Translations under genes and position numbers: made by a program
In this document: positions 16,647-25,349 of the stretch, piece by piece
Numbering within the stretch: the stretch's first letter is position 1
Layout of the letters: each line of letters begins with the position of its first letter
Notes under the pieces: generated by a model
The model's input: only the letters and a program-made list of their open reading frames with translations
The model's database searches: none
What the model was told of the DNA's origin: nothing
From: an uncultured Verrucomicrobiota bacterium
Lineage (GTDB): Bacteria; Verrucomicrobiota; Kiritimatiellia; CAIQIC01; Lenti-01
Direction: 5' to 3'
Length of the DNA stretch: 64,000 nucleotides
NCBI GenBank assembly: GCA_937872095.1
Contig: CALMNW010000076.1
Coordinates: 62,001 to 126,000, forward strand

Positions 16647-19600
16647 ATGGCCAAAACACGGACGATCGTCTTCCGCTTCCTGCTGGGGGCGATCCTGCTG
16701 GCCGGATTGCTGCTGCGCTACGCCGGGCTGTGCGAGCCGCTGCAGCTCCATCCGGACGAACGGAACATCGCGCTCTGGATGGATCGGATGCATGCGCAAC
16801 ACTCGCTGCGCCCCCAAACCTATGCCGGCGGTTTCTTCGTGTTGGCGGATCTCGCGCGCAAAACGGCGGAATGGACGCAGCGATATGGTTCCCATCGCTG
16901 GGCCTATTTCATCCGCGCAACGGACGTCCGGATGCCGCCCCGCACGGATCCCGTCGCCTTCGGCCGCACGTTCAACGTCTGGATGGGCACGCTGGCCGTT
17001 CTCTTGGGCGCGCTGCTGGCCGGCCGCGTGGCCCGGTCGCGGGCCGCCGCCTTGACGGCCGCCGCCTTGCTGGCCTTCACGCCCTTCGCCATCGAACATG
17101 CCCATTACCTGGAAAGCGACGTCGCCATGCTCGCCACCCTCGCGCTGGCGCTGCTCGGGATGGCCCGCTTTCTCGCGACCCGCAAATGGCGCGACTGGAT
17201 CCTGGCAGCCCTCGCGACGGGATTCGCCGCCGGCACCAAGTTCCCTCTGGCGCTCTTGATCCTTCCGCTGCTGGCCTCGCTTCGGCCGCCGCGCTCCGCG
17301 ACCAGCCGCCCGCGCGCCGTCGCCGGAACCGTCGGCATGCTGCTGGTCGCCCTGCCGCTGGTCGCGGCCGGCTTCGCCGCCGCTTCGCCGGACGCGCTCC
17401 ATTTCTCCGAGTTCATGGCCGGGATGAAGGCGGCCGGCGCCGCCGTCTATGCCGAAACCGCCGAAATCCTGGGACCGCTGGCCGACCAGCCCCATGCCCG
17501 CCAATGGATGAACGCCGCCAATCTGTTTCGTTTCGCCCGCACGCTGCGCCCGGGCTGGCTTCTGATTGCGGCCGTCGGCATCCCGCTGTGCGCGGTCCGT
17601 CGGCTCCGCCCGTTCTGGCCGATCACCCTCCTGTTTCCGGCGCTTTGGCTCGGGTACATCGTCTGGCTGGCCCCCTGGTCCCGCTCCCAGGAATTCATGG
17701 CCTTGCTTCCGATTCTCTGCCTGTGGGCGGCCCTGCCCGTCGCCGCCCTGTGGAACGCCCGCGGAGCGCCCGCAACGAGAATCGCCGCGCTGGTCCTGTG
17801 CGCCTTGGCCGTGCTCCCCGTCGCGAAGACCGGCTTGGCCCTCTCGTCCCAATTCGCCTGGGAAGACACCCGCCGCCTCGCCAACCGCCAGTTGAAAGCC
17901 TGCTTCCCGAAAGACCGGCCGCTCGTCGCCGAATTATATTCGGCGCCGGCCGAAACCGGAGTTTCTTCCCATACCATCCCCATTTCCGAATACGCCGCCG
18001 ACGTGGCTTCCTTGCCGGCCGGTCCCGATTCGTCCGGATATTTCCTTCTCAATGCCGACTTCTGCGCCCGCGGGTTGCGGGACCCCCTCACCCGCGTTCT
18101 TTTTCCGCCGTACGCGCAGGAGATGAAAGACCTCCAGACCCATGGCCGGCGCATCGCGACATGGGCCTCCCTCGAATCCACTGCCCCGCAACCGTACTTC
18201 CGCGCCCCCCGCATCGAGTTGTGGTGGCGTTCCGCCGGCGACCGGCCCGCTTCCGGCGATGAACCGGTCGAATTGCCGCGGCCGGCGTGGGTCCGGGACG
18301 AAGGCCGCACCACGTTCTTCCGGAGCGATCTGCGCGCCGGGCCGCGCATCGCCGTGCCGGTCGATCGGTTCGCGCGCGAAATCGCCATCGGCGGACCCGG
18401 CCCCTTGGACGGTCCCGTCTTCCTCGTGTTCAGCACGCGCGAGCGGGCCGCCGACGTGGAGGCACAAGGCTTCGGCCGGACCCGGCGTCTGGAGCTCGAT
18501 CCCTACGATGCGGGCGCGATTCCCCTCGAACGCCCGTGGTGGAATCTGCGCTGGAGCCGCTACGAACGCGTCGCCGTCCGCTCCGAAACCGGCGGAGCCA
18601 CCCTCACCTATCTGCCCTGTTTCCTCCACGTGGCTTTCGATCCGGTCGAAGCCGCCACCCTGCTGCTCGACGAGGGCCATTTGGACAAAGCCGTCGATCT
18701 GCTGCGGCGGCACGGCGTCCTCGCCCAAGCCGGCCCGTTCTGGCGCGCGCTGGCCGGCGATCCCGACGCCACGCCGGATGCCGAAGCCCTGCTGGCCCAA
18801 TGGGACCAATGGCTCGCCCAAGACGAAACCCGGCCGCCGCCCGTTTGTTTCGGCGGAATCCCGCTGGCCATCTGGCAGGATTTCGCCCGCATCCGGCTCG
18901 TGGAACCGGACGAGCCCGTCCTGCTCCAACTGCCCCTCGCGCCGGCGAAAAACGCCGAACGCCGGACGCTCGCCTTCGCGCAGATCCTGCCCGTCTTCGG
19001 CGCGGCGCAAACCCTCGCGATGTCGCTCGGCCGCCATCCGGATTCGGCCGGAAACACCAATTTCTTCGGAACGGTCGCGCTCGACGCGGACGACCAAACC
19101 GAAATCGGCCGTTTCGAATTCGCGGATCTGCCCGATCCCGCCGCGGGCGAAACGGAGTGGAGCCGCACCTCCGCGGAACTGCCCCGCAACGTGCTCCTGA
19201 CGTTCCGGGCGCGCTCGGGCGGCGCCATTCGCGTGGAAGACGCCCAATGGACGTGGTCCTGGCGCGACATGCTGGCCCGGCGCGCCAAACAACTCCGCCG
19301 CGCCCTCTCGGATAAACCCGTTCCCGCCGCCGTCCGCTACGGCGATTGGCTCGCCGTCCGCGGCTGCCGCGTCGAAAACGGCCAAATCCTGCTCGACCTG
19401 GAGGCGCTCCAAAACGCCATCCCGCCCTTCGCCGCGCAACTCCGGATCTTCCAGCGCGGAAAATGGCGCCCGCGCGAAACCGTTCCCCTCGGCGAAGCCC
19501 CGGCCCCGTGGCGGCGCGGCGAACGGAAAACCGTCCGCCTGCCGCTCGAAAACGGCCTCGAACCCGATCGCGTCGGCATCGCCCTCCAGACCGACGTCCC

Positions 19601-19685
19601 CTGGCATCCCTCCGTCGTGCCGCTGGCCGACGCCCCCGCCGAACGCCCCTTCCCGACCCTCGCCGAACTCCTGCAAGCCCCGTGA
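16647..19685 (+). CDS. Large GT-C-type membrane glycosyltransferase with soluble C-terminal half
   Basis: The 1012-residue protein begins with a membrane helix and a GT-C-type acidic loop (LQLHPDERNIALWMDRMH). Around ten more helices run to about residue 400. The remaining about 600 residues are soluble and probably periplasmic, with no motif I recognise (ADVASLPAGPDSSGYFL, FQRGKWRPRETVPLGEAPA); parts look like beta-sandwich domains. The ATG at 16647 is chosen, with GTG at 16641 as an alternative; the track ORF starts too far upstream inside the deacetylase gene. The TTTTCCAC palindrome array follows the gene. Confidence 0.75.
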   Translation: MAKTRTIVFRFLLGAILLAGLLLRYAGLCEPLQLHPDERNIALWMDRMHAQHSLRPQTYAGGFFVLADLARKTAEWTQRYGSHRWAYFIRATDVRMPPRTDPVAFGRTFNVWMGTLAVLLGALLAGRVARSRAAALTAAALLAFTPFAIEHAHYLESDVAMLATLALALLGMARFLATRKWRDWILAALATGFAAGTKFPLALLILPLLASLRPPRSATSRPRAVAGTVGMLLVALPLVAAGFAAASPDALHFSEFMAGMKAAGAAVYAETAEILGPLADQPHARQWMNAANLFRFARTLRPGWLLIAAVGIPLCAVRRLRPFWPITLLFPALWLGYIVWLAPWSRSQEFMALLPILCLWAALPVAALWNARGAPATRIAALVLCALAVLPVAKTGLALSSQFAWEDTRRLANRQLKACFPKDRPLVAELYSAPAETGVSSHTIPISEYAADVASLPAGPDSSGYFLLNADFCARGLRDPLTRVLFPPYAQEMKDLQTHGRRIATWASLESTAPQPYFRAPRIELWWRSAGDRPASGDEPVELPRPAWVRDEGRTTFFRSDLRAGPRIAVPVDRFAREIAIGGPGPLDGPVFLVFSTRERAADVEAQGFGRTRRLELDPYDAGAIPLERPWWNLRWSRYERVAVRSETGGATLTYLPCFLHVAFDPVEAATLLLDEGHLDKAVDLLRRHGVLAQAGPFWRALAGDPDATPDAEALLAQWDQWLAQDETRPPPVCFGGIPLAIWQDFARIRLVEPDEPVLLQLPLAPAKNAERRTLAFAQILPVFGAAQTLAMSLGRHPDSAGNTNFFGTVALDADDQTEIGRFEFADLPDPAAGETEWSRTSAELPRNVLLTFRARSGGAIRVEDAQWTWSWRDMLARRAKQLRRALSDKPVPAAVRYGDWLAVRGCRVENGQILLDLEALQNAIPPFAAQLRIFQRGKWRPRETVPLGEAPAPWRRGERKTVRLPLENGLEPDRVGIALQTDVPWHPSVVPLADAPAERPFPTLAELLQAP

Positions 19686-19729
19686 ACCCCTCCCCGCGCG
19701 GGGAATCGCGGCTGAAATAGAGCTTCCCT

Positions 19730-19802
19730 TTTTTCCACAGTGTGGAAAAATCCCCCCCGATTTTTCCACGGCGTGGAAAACTTTTTTCCATAGCGTGGAA
19801 AA
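19730..19802 (+). repeat. Triple TTTTCCAC-n-GTGGAAAA palindrome array before alaS
   Basis: Three consecutive palindromes lie between the GT-C gene and alaS: TTTTTCCACA-G-TGTGGAAAAA (19730-19750), TTTTCCACG-G-CGTGGAAAA (19762-19780) and an imperfect third unit ending GCGTGGAAAA (to 19802). The spacers are TCCCCCCCGA and CTT. The array ends 15 bases before the alaS ATG. The same arrangement recurs at 32363-32416 and 49178-49281, so it is a dispersed element and not an alaS-specific site. Confidence 0.85.
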
Positions 19803-19817
19803 CCCAGGAGCCGCCCC

Positions 19818-22457
19818 ATGATGACCTCATCCGAAATCCGCCAGTCGTTCCTCGACTTCTTCGCCTCGAAGCAGCACGAGATCGTGCCTTCGTCGCCCGT
19901 CGTCCTGCCGACCGACCCCACCCTGCTCTTCGCCAACGCCGGCATGAACCAGTTCAAGGAAATCTTCCTCGGCGCCCGCAAGTCGTCCTGGAAGCGCGTC
20001 GCCGACACCCAGAAGTGCATCCGCGTCTCCGGCAAGCACAACGACCTCGAGGAAGTCGGCCGCGACACCTATCACCACACCTTCTTCGAAATGCTCGGCA
20101 ACTGGTCCTTCGGCGACTACTACAAGCGCGAAGCCATCACCTGGGCCTGGGAACTCCTGACGGAAGTCTGGAAAATGCCCAAGAACCGCCTCTGGGTCAC
20201 CGTCTACACCACCGACGACGAAGCCGCCGAGATCTGGCGCACCTGCACCGACGTCGATCCCGCCCACATCCTGCGTTTCGGCGAGAAAGACAACTTCTGG
20301 GAAATGGGCGAGACCGGCCCCTGCGGCCCCTGCTCGGAAATCCACTTCGACCTGACCCCCAACGGCTGCACCGCCGACATGGTCAACGCCGGCACGCCCC
20401 AGGTCATCGAGATCTGGAACAACGTCTTCATGCAGTACAACCGCAAGTCCGACGGCACCCTCGACGAGCTGCCGGCCAAGTGCGTGGACACCGGCATGGG
20501 TTTCGAGCGCGTCGTCGCCGTCATCCAGGGCAAGACCTCCAACTACGACACCGACGTCTTCATGCCGCTCATCGACGCCGTCGCCCAGCTCTCCGGCAAA
20601 CCCTACCTCCAAGACGAAACGGCCGTGGCCATGCGGGTCATCGCCGACCATCTGCGCGCGCTGTCCTTCGCCATCGCGGACGGCGTCATGCCGTCCAACG
20701 ACGGCCGCGGCTACGTCCTGCGCCGCCTGCTGCGCCGCGCCGCGCGCTACGGCCGCAACATCGGCCTCGTGAAACCCTTCCTCTGCAAGCTGTTCCCCGT
20801 CCTCGAAAAGCAGATGGGGCCGTTCTTCCCCGAACTCGTCGCTCGCCGCGAAGAAATCGTCCGCGCCCTGCGCGCCGAGGAAGAATCCTTCGCCGCCACC
20901 CTCGACCGCGGCATCGCGCTCTTCGACGAAACCGTCGCCGAACTGAAGCAAGCCGACGCCTCCGTCTTCCCCGGCGAGCAGGCCTTCAAGCTCTACGATA
21001 CCTACGGCTTCCCCTTCGACTTGACCGTCCTCATGGCCGCCGAAAAGGGCCTCGACGTCGACCAGCCCGCGTTCGACCGTTGCATGGACGAACAGCGCGC
21101 CCGCGCCCGCGCCGCCCGCAAGGACGGCACCGCCGCCGAAAACGACCTCGTCGCCCATTTCGTCGAACAGGGCATCCAATCCGCGTTCACGGGCTACACC
21201 TCGCTCTCCAACGGCACCGAGATCGTCGCCATCCTTTCCGGCGGCCAGCTCGTCGATTCCCTCGCCGAAGGCCAGAGCGGCGAAATCCTGCTGAAGCAAA
21301 CCCCCTTCTACGCCGAGTCCGGCGGCCAGGTCGGCGATACCGGCGTCATCACCACCTGCGCCGGCGCGCGATTCGAAGTCGCCGACACCAAGAAGCCCGC
21401 GCAAGGCATCCTGCTCCACAAGGGCAAACTGGCCAAAGGCGCGCTGGCCAAAGGCGCCGCCGTGATCGCGACGGTCGACGAAGCCCGCCGCGCGGCGATC
21501 AAGCGCCACCACACCGCCACGCACCTGCTCAACGCCGCGCTGCGCAAGGTGCTCGCGACCGATTCCATCAAGCAGGCCGGCTCCTACGTCGCCCCCGACC
21601 GCCTGCGCTTCGACTTCACCTGGTTCGAGGCCCTCACCGCCGAGCAGATCGCCGCCCTCGAGCGCCTCGTCACCGAATACGTCGTCGCCAACGTCCCCGT
21701 CAAAACCTACGAAATGGCCCTCAAGGACGTGCCCGGCTCCGGCATCATCGCCGTCTTCGACGAGAAATACGGCGACACGGTCCGCGTCGTGGACACCGAA
21801 GGCATCTCGCGCGAACTGTGCGGCGGCACCCACGTCGAGCGCAGCGGCGACATCGGCCCCTTCCGCATCCTCGCCGAAACCTCCATCGCCGCCGGCGTGC
21901 GCCGCATCGAAGCCCAGACCGGTCTCGTCGCCTGCGAACACACGGTCCAGGAACATTCCATCCTGGCGGCCCTGGCCCAGCGGCTGTCCATCGGCGCCGC
22001 CGATCTGCCCGCGCGCGTCGAAGCCCTCCTCGAACAAACCCAGAAGCTCGAGAAGGAAATCGAAGCCGCCGCCGAAAAGAACGCCCTCGAAAAGGGCGCG
22101 GCCTTGGCGAACCAGTTCGCGCCCGTCGGCGGCATCCCGGTCCTGGTCGAATCCGTCGGCGAGCTCGCCGCCGATCCCCTGCGCGCGCTGGTCGAAAGCC
22201 TGCGCAAGCAGACCCCCGAGAGCGTCATCCTGCTGGCGGCCGTGGCCGACGGCAAGATCACCTTCATCCTGAACGCGGGCCCGGCGGCGCAGGCCAAAGG
22301 CGTGAACGCCGGCAAGCTCGTCGGCGCCGTCGCCAAGATCGCGGGCGGCGGCGGCGGCGGCAAGCCCGACAAGGCCCAGGCCGGCGGCAAGGATCCCGCC
22401 AAGCTGCCCGAAGCCCTCGCCGCCGCGCGCGAGATGATCGCCCAGGCCCTCGCCTGA
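19818..22457 (+). CDS. alaS: Alanyl-tRNA synthetase
   Basis: This enzyme charges tRNA-Ala and edits mischarged Ser and Gly. The 879-residue protein is full length. It has the class II catalytic core (SPVVLPTDPTLLFANAGMNQFKEIFLG, FEMLGNWSFGDYYK), the editing domain with the zinc-binding motifs HHTATHLL and CGGTHVERSGDIG, and the C-terminal DHHA1-like domain (KIAGGGGGGKPDKAQAGG). An AGGAG ribosome-binding site precedes the ATG; the second ATG at 19821 is also possible. A palindrome array sits immediately upstream and a strong terminator downstream. Confidence 0.97.
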   Translation: MMTSSEIRQSFLDFFASKQHEIVPSSPVVLPTDPTLLFANAGMNQFKEIFLGARKSSWKRVADTQKCIRVSGKHNDLEEVGRDTYHHTFFEMLGNWSFGDYYKREAITWAWELLTEVWKMPKNRLWVTVYTTDDEAAEIWRTCTDVDPAHILRFGEKDNFWEMGETGPCGPCSEIHFDLTPNGCTADMVNAGTPQVIEIWNNVFMQYNRKSDGTLDELPAKCVDTGMGFERVVAVIQGKTSNYDTDVFMPLIDAVAQLSGKPYLQDETAVAMRVIADHLRALSFAIADGVMPSNDGRGYVLRRLLRRAARYGRNIGLVKPFLCKLFPVLEKQMGPFFPELVARREEIVRALRAEEESFAATLDRGIALFDETVAELKQADASVFPGEQAFKLYDTYGFPFDLTVLMAAEKGLDVDQPAFDRCMDEQRARARAARKDGTAAENDLVAHFVEQGIQSAFTGYTSLSNGTEIVAILSGGQLVDSLAEGQSGEILLKQTPFYAESGGQVGDTGVITTCAGARFEVADTKKPAQGILLHKGKLAKGALAKGAAVIATVDEARRAAIKRHHTATHLLNAALRKVLATDSIKQAGSYVAPDRLRFDFTWFEALTAEQIAALERLVTEYVVANVPVKTYEMALKDVPGSGIIAVFDEKYGDTVRVVDTEGISRELCGGTHVERSGDIGPFRILAETSIAAGVRRIEAQTGLVACEHTVQEHSILAALAQRLSIGAADLPARVEALLEQTQKLEKEIEAAAEKNALEKGAALANQFAPVGGIPVLVESVGELAADPLRALVESLRKQTPESVILLAAVADGKITFILNAGPAAQAKGVNAGKLVGAVAKIAGGGGGGKPDKAQAGGKDPAKLPEALAAAREMIAQALA

Positions 22458-22478
22458 GTTCCGGGTCATTCCCACGCA

Positions 22479-22504
22479 AAAGGGCGGCCGTTCGGCCGCC
22501 CTTT
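22479..22504. terminator. Bidirectional intrinsic terminator between alaS and gtrA
   Basis: The hairpin AAAGGGCGGCCG-TT-CGGCCGCCCTTT is followed by CGTTTT on the plus side. On the minus side, which ends the gtrA/greA unit, it has TTTTGCG. Confidence 0.9.
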
Positions 22505-22526
22505 CGTTTTCCGGTTGCCGGAGAGG

Positions 22527-23027
22527 CTAGCCCTGGAAGACGAAAAACTTCCGCATGACGTAGTTGATCGCCAGCGAGCTGAGGATGTTGGCGCCGAACG
22601 CGTAGGTCGTCTGCACGCCAAACTGCTTGATCAGCACGCCCATCAGCGTCGTGCCGATGGCCATGCTGACGGCCGATACCGCCAAGAACAGGAGGAATTC
22701 GATCACGACGTGGTGCCGACCCGGCTTGAACACGAACCAACGGTTGGCGAGATAGCACACCGTGTTCGATACGAAGAACGCGATCACGTTGGAGTAGATC
22801 GCATAGCGCGCGCGGAGGTCGGCCACGACTTCCGGCGCGTCCAGTCCGAACAGCTTCACCAGCGGATCTTCCGGCGTCACGCACGGGAAGAGCAGGAAGC
22901 CGACCAGGAAGAACGCCAAGATATGCGTTGCCGTCGCCAGCCCGCCCGCCAGTCCGTACTTCACGAACTGCACGAACGGCGGCGCGTCGTGCGACAGATA
23001 ATTTTCCCAGCGCGCCTTCAAGCCCAT
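22527..23027 (-). CDS. GtrA-family membrane protein
   Basis: The 166-residue protein has four membrane helices and the GtrA-type features FVKYGLAGGLATATHILAFFLVG, VIAFFVSNTVCYLANRWFVFKPG and NYVMRKFFVFQG. GtrA-like proteins are thought to help flip or present undecaprenyl-phosphate-linked sugars for glycan modification. The start is one base after the greA stop, so the two are co-transcribed, although a functional link with GreA is not expected. Confidence 0.85.
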   Translation of the reverse strand: MGLKARWENYLSHDAPPFVQFVKYGLAGGLATATHILAFFLVGFLLFPCVTPEDPLVKLFGLDAPEVVADLRARYAIYSNVIAFFVSNTVCYLANRWFVFKPGRHHVVIEFLLFLAVSAVSMAIGTTLMGVLIKQFGVQTTYAFGANILSSLAINYVMRKFFVFQG

Positions 23028-23028
23028 G

Positions 23029-25188
23029 CTACTTCACCCATTCCTTGATTTCGGCGGGCAATTCCTCGACCGACCGAAGGACGCATTCGACCTCGGCGCC
23101 GCCTTCCGTCGGCACCAGCACCTTGTCGCCGGCCTTTTTGCCGGCCAGGGCCTTGGCCATGCGGGTATTGGACGAAATGACGTGTTTCTCCGGCTGCTGG
23201 TCCCACTCGCCGAGGATGTGGAAATGTTCCGAACGGCCGTCGGGATAGTCCAGCGTCACGGTGGAGCCGATGCCGGCCACGCCCTTGGGCGCCTCGGAGA
23301 AATCCGTCGGCCGCACCTTGGACATCATCGCCTCGAGATCCGCGCGGCGCGCCATCAGCACGCGCTGCATGTCCTTCGCGGCCTTGTATTCGAAGTTTTC
23401 GCTCAGGTCGCCGTAGCTACGCGCCACCGCGATTTCCTTCGAGTTGGCGGGGATGTCGACGTTGATCAGTTTTTCGAGCTGTTCCTGGCGTTCGCGGTAG
23501 GTGCGATGCGAGGTCACCGACCCGTAGGTGGCGACGGGATGGTCGTCCGTCTCGCCGGTGATCACGCTCTGCAGGTGGGGATACAGCTTCAGGACCTTGG
23601 CTTGCAGCACCTGGCGATCCAGTCCCGGCCAGCCGGACGATTGGTTCAGGCGCTTGAAGAAATCCTTTTGCCGGCCCGGCGTCATGCCGTCGAAGACCAA
23701 CCGCAGCCATTCCGAATCCTCGAACTTCTCGCGCAGCATCTTCTGCGTCTTGAGGCGGTCGCCCATGTAGTCCTGCTCGAGTTCTTCCACCACCAGCGGC
23801 GCCAGCACCGTCGGCGTCGGCAAATCCCATTCCGCGGCCAGCTTCGGGTTTTTCATCGCCCACAGCAACATTTCTTCCCGGATCAGGTGCGTGGCGCACG
23901 CCTCCGCGAAGATCTGGCGGCACTCTTCGCCCGCGCCTTTCTTCAGCAGCTGGTTCATGGCTTCCTGCAGCGCCGTGAAATGCAGATGCCGCAACTGGCC
24001 CAACAGCGCCGCGCGGGTGGCCGCCGCGTCCTGCGCCCAGCAGAATTCCAGCGTGGCTTCCAATTCGCGGGCGGGCAGATCGTGCAGCAGCGGCAGGATC
24101 GCGGCGCCCCGCAAAAATTCGCGGACGACCGCCGGCCAGTCGCAATCGGGAGCGTCGAGCCCCAACCGCGCGGCCAGCATCGCCGCCAGCATCTTGAGCC
24201 CGGGCTGCCGGCTGGTCGCTCCGAGCAGCACGAACGCCATGCGGTTCGCCAAGATCCGTTTCTGCGCCGGCTGGATCGCCGCCAGGCTCGCCGGACTTTC
24301 CGCCAGTTCGCGCGCCCGCGCCATGATGACCTTCAGATCGCGTTCGTTCGCGAGCTTGTCGAACCAGGAATCGTCGTAGCCCGACGCGCGGTCGAGCAAC
24401 CGGATCGGATCCGTCCGCTTGGCGGGCACGTCCACCATGGGATCGGCCTTGAGCACCTTGCGCGCGGCATCCCAGAAGCGCTTCCAATCGGCCTCCAGCA
24501 CCACGCCGGACGAAACCAGTTTCTCCTGCAGCGCGCCGGCCGGCAGCGGGCCGAAGCTCGCCAGCGCGGAACGGACGACGTCCGCCGGCGATTCCGCGAC
24601 GAGCGCCTGGACGACTTCCCGATCCCGATGCAACCGGGCCAGCAAATGGTCGTCGGCCAGCATTTCGAGGGTTTCGGCCGCGACCTTCATGGCCAGCCCG
24701 TGGCCCGGGCGGCCCCGGAAATCGATTTCGATCTTCTTGTAGAGCGTGTCCGCCTTCTTCACCACGCCGAAGCCCCACGTGCGGTGCAGACACAGCGCGC
24801 CCGGCCGCAAGCCGTGGAGCAAGCGGAAGCGGCGCACGCATTCGCGCGCGGCCAACCGCTGGCCGAAGCCCGCTTCCTGCAGCAGCGCCAGCAGGTGCGG
24901 ATTCGATCCCGCGACCACGTCGGCGGCCCGGAGCCAGTCCTTCGCGTTCATCTGTTCGACCGGCGTGTTTTCCGCCCGCCACTTCAGCAGATCGATCCCG
25001 CCTTCGACGTCGCCCGCCTTCGCCAGCGCGTCCTGCGCCATCCCCGCCCACTCGCGGGTGGCCGCCGGCACGCCCGCCGCTATCCCCGCCGCCAGCGCGG
25101 CAATCCAGTCCCCGGCGCCCGCCTTTTCGTTCCCCATCAACTCCAGCACGCGGTTTTCCAACTCGTTCTGCCCGACAGCCTCGCTCAT
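23029..25188 (-). CDS. greA: Transcription elongation factor GreA, long PVC-type form
   Basis: GreA rescues backtracked RNA polymerase by stimulating transcript cleavage. In this 719-residue protein only the last about 160 residues are the usual GreA: a coiled coil with the acidic tip (VARSYGDLSENFEYKAAKDMQ) and the FKBP-like C-terminal domain (GIGSTVTLDYPDGRSEHFHILGE). The preceding about 550 residues are mainly helical, as in the approximately 715-residue chlamydial GreA. That shared architecture is a useful taxonomic hint for the PVC group. The N-terminal domain's role is unknown. Confidence 0.9.
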   Translation of the reverse strand: MSEAVGQNELENRVLELMGNEKAGAGDWIAALAAGIAAGVPAATREWAGMAQDALAKAGDVEGGIDLLKWRAENTPVEQMNAKDWLRAADVVAGSNPHLLALLQEAGFGQRLAARECVRRFRLLHGLRPGALCLHRTWGFGVVKKADTLYKKIEIDFRGRPGHGLAMKVAAETLEMLADDHLLARLHRDREVVQALVAESPADVVRSALASFGPLPAGALQEKLVSSGVVLEADWKRFWDAARKVLKADPMVDVPAKRTDPIRLLDRASGYDDSWFDKLANERDLKVIMARARELAESPASLAAIQPAQKRILANRMAFVLLGATSRQPGLKMLAAMLAARLGLDAPDCDWPAVVREFLRGAAILPLLHDLPARELEATLEFCWAQDAAATRAALLGQLRHLHFTALQEAMNQLLKKGAGEECRQIFAEACATHLIREEMLLWAMKNPKLAAEWDLPTPTVLAPLVVEELEQDYMGDRLKTQKMLREKFEDSEWLRLVFDGMTPGRQKDFFKRLNQSSGWPGLDRQVLQAKVLKLYPHLQSVITGETDDHPVATYGSVTSHRTYRERQEQLEKLINVDIPANSKEIAVARSYGDLSENFEYKAAKDMQRVLMARRADLEAMMSKVRPTDFSEAPKGVAGIGSTVTLDYPDGRSEHFHILGEWDQQPEKHVISSNTRMAKALAGKKAGDKVLVPTEGGAEVECVLRSVEELPAEIKEWVK

Positions 25189-25349
25189 GTGTCAACCTTC
25201 CTGCAAATGCGCCCGCAGGAAACCACATCGGACGCCCAAATGCAAGTCGCGGTCGTTTTTCGCTTGCGGGTTCCCGTTTCTGCGGTTAAAGTTCGCCGCC
25301 TTCCGGGAAGCCGTGCCGGACACCGAAACCACGAAGGAAAGGCTACGAC

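Noticed and set aside
19742-22558. 938-residue plus-strand ORF over alaS
   Set aside because: It is an out-of-frame shadow of alaS, rich in Arg, His and Pro.
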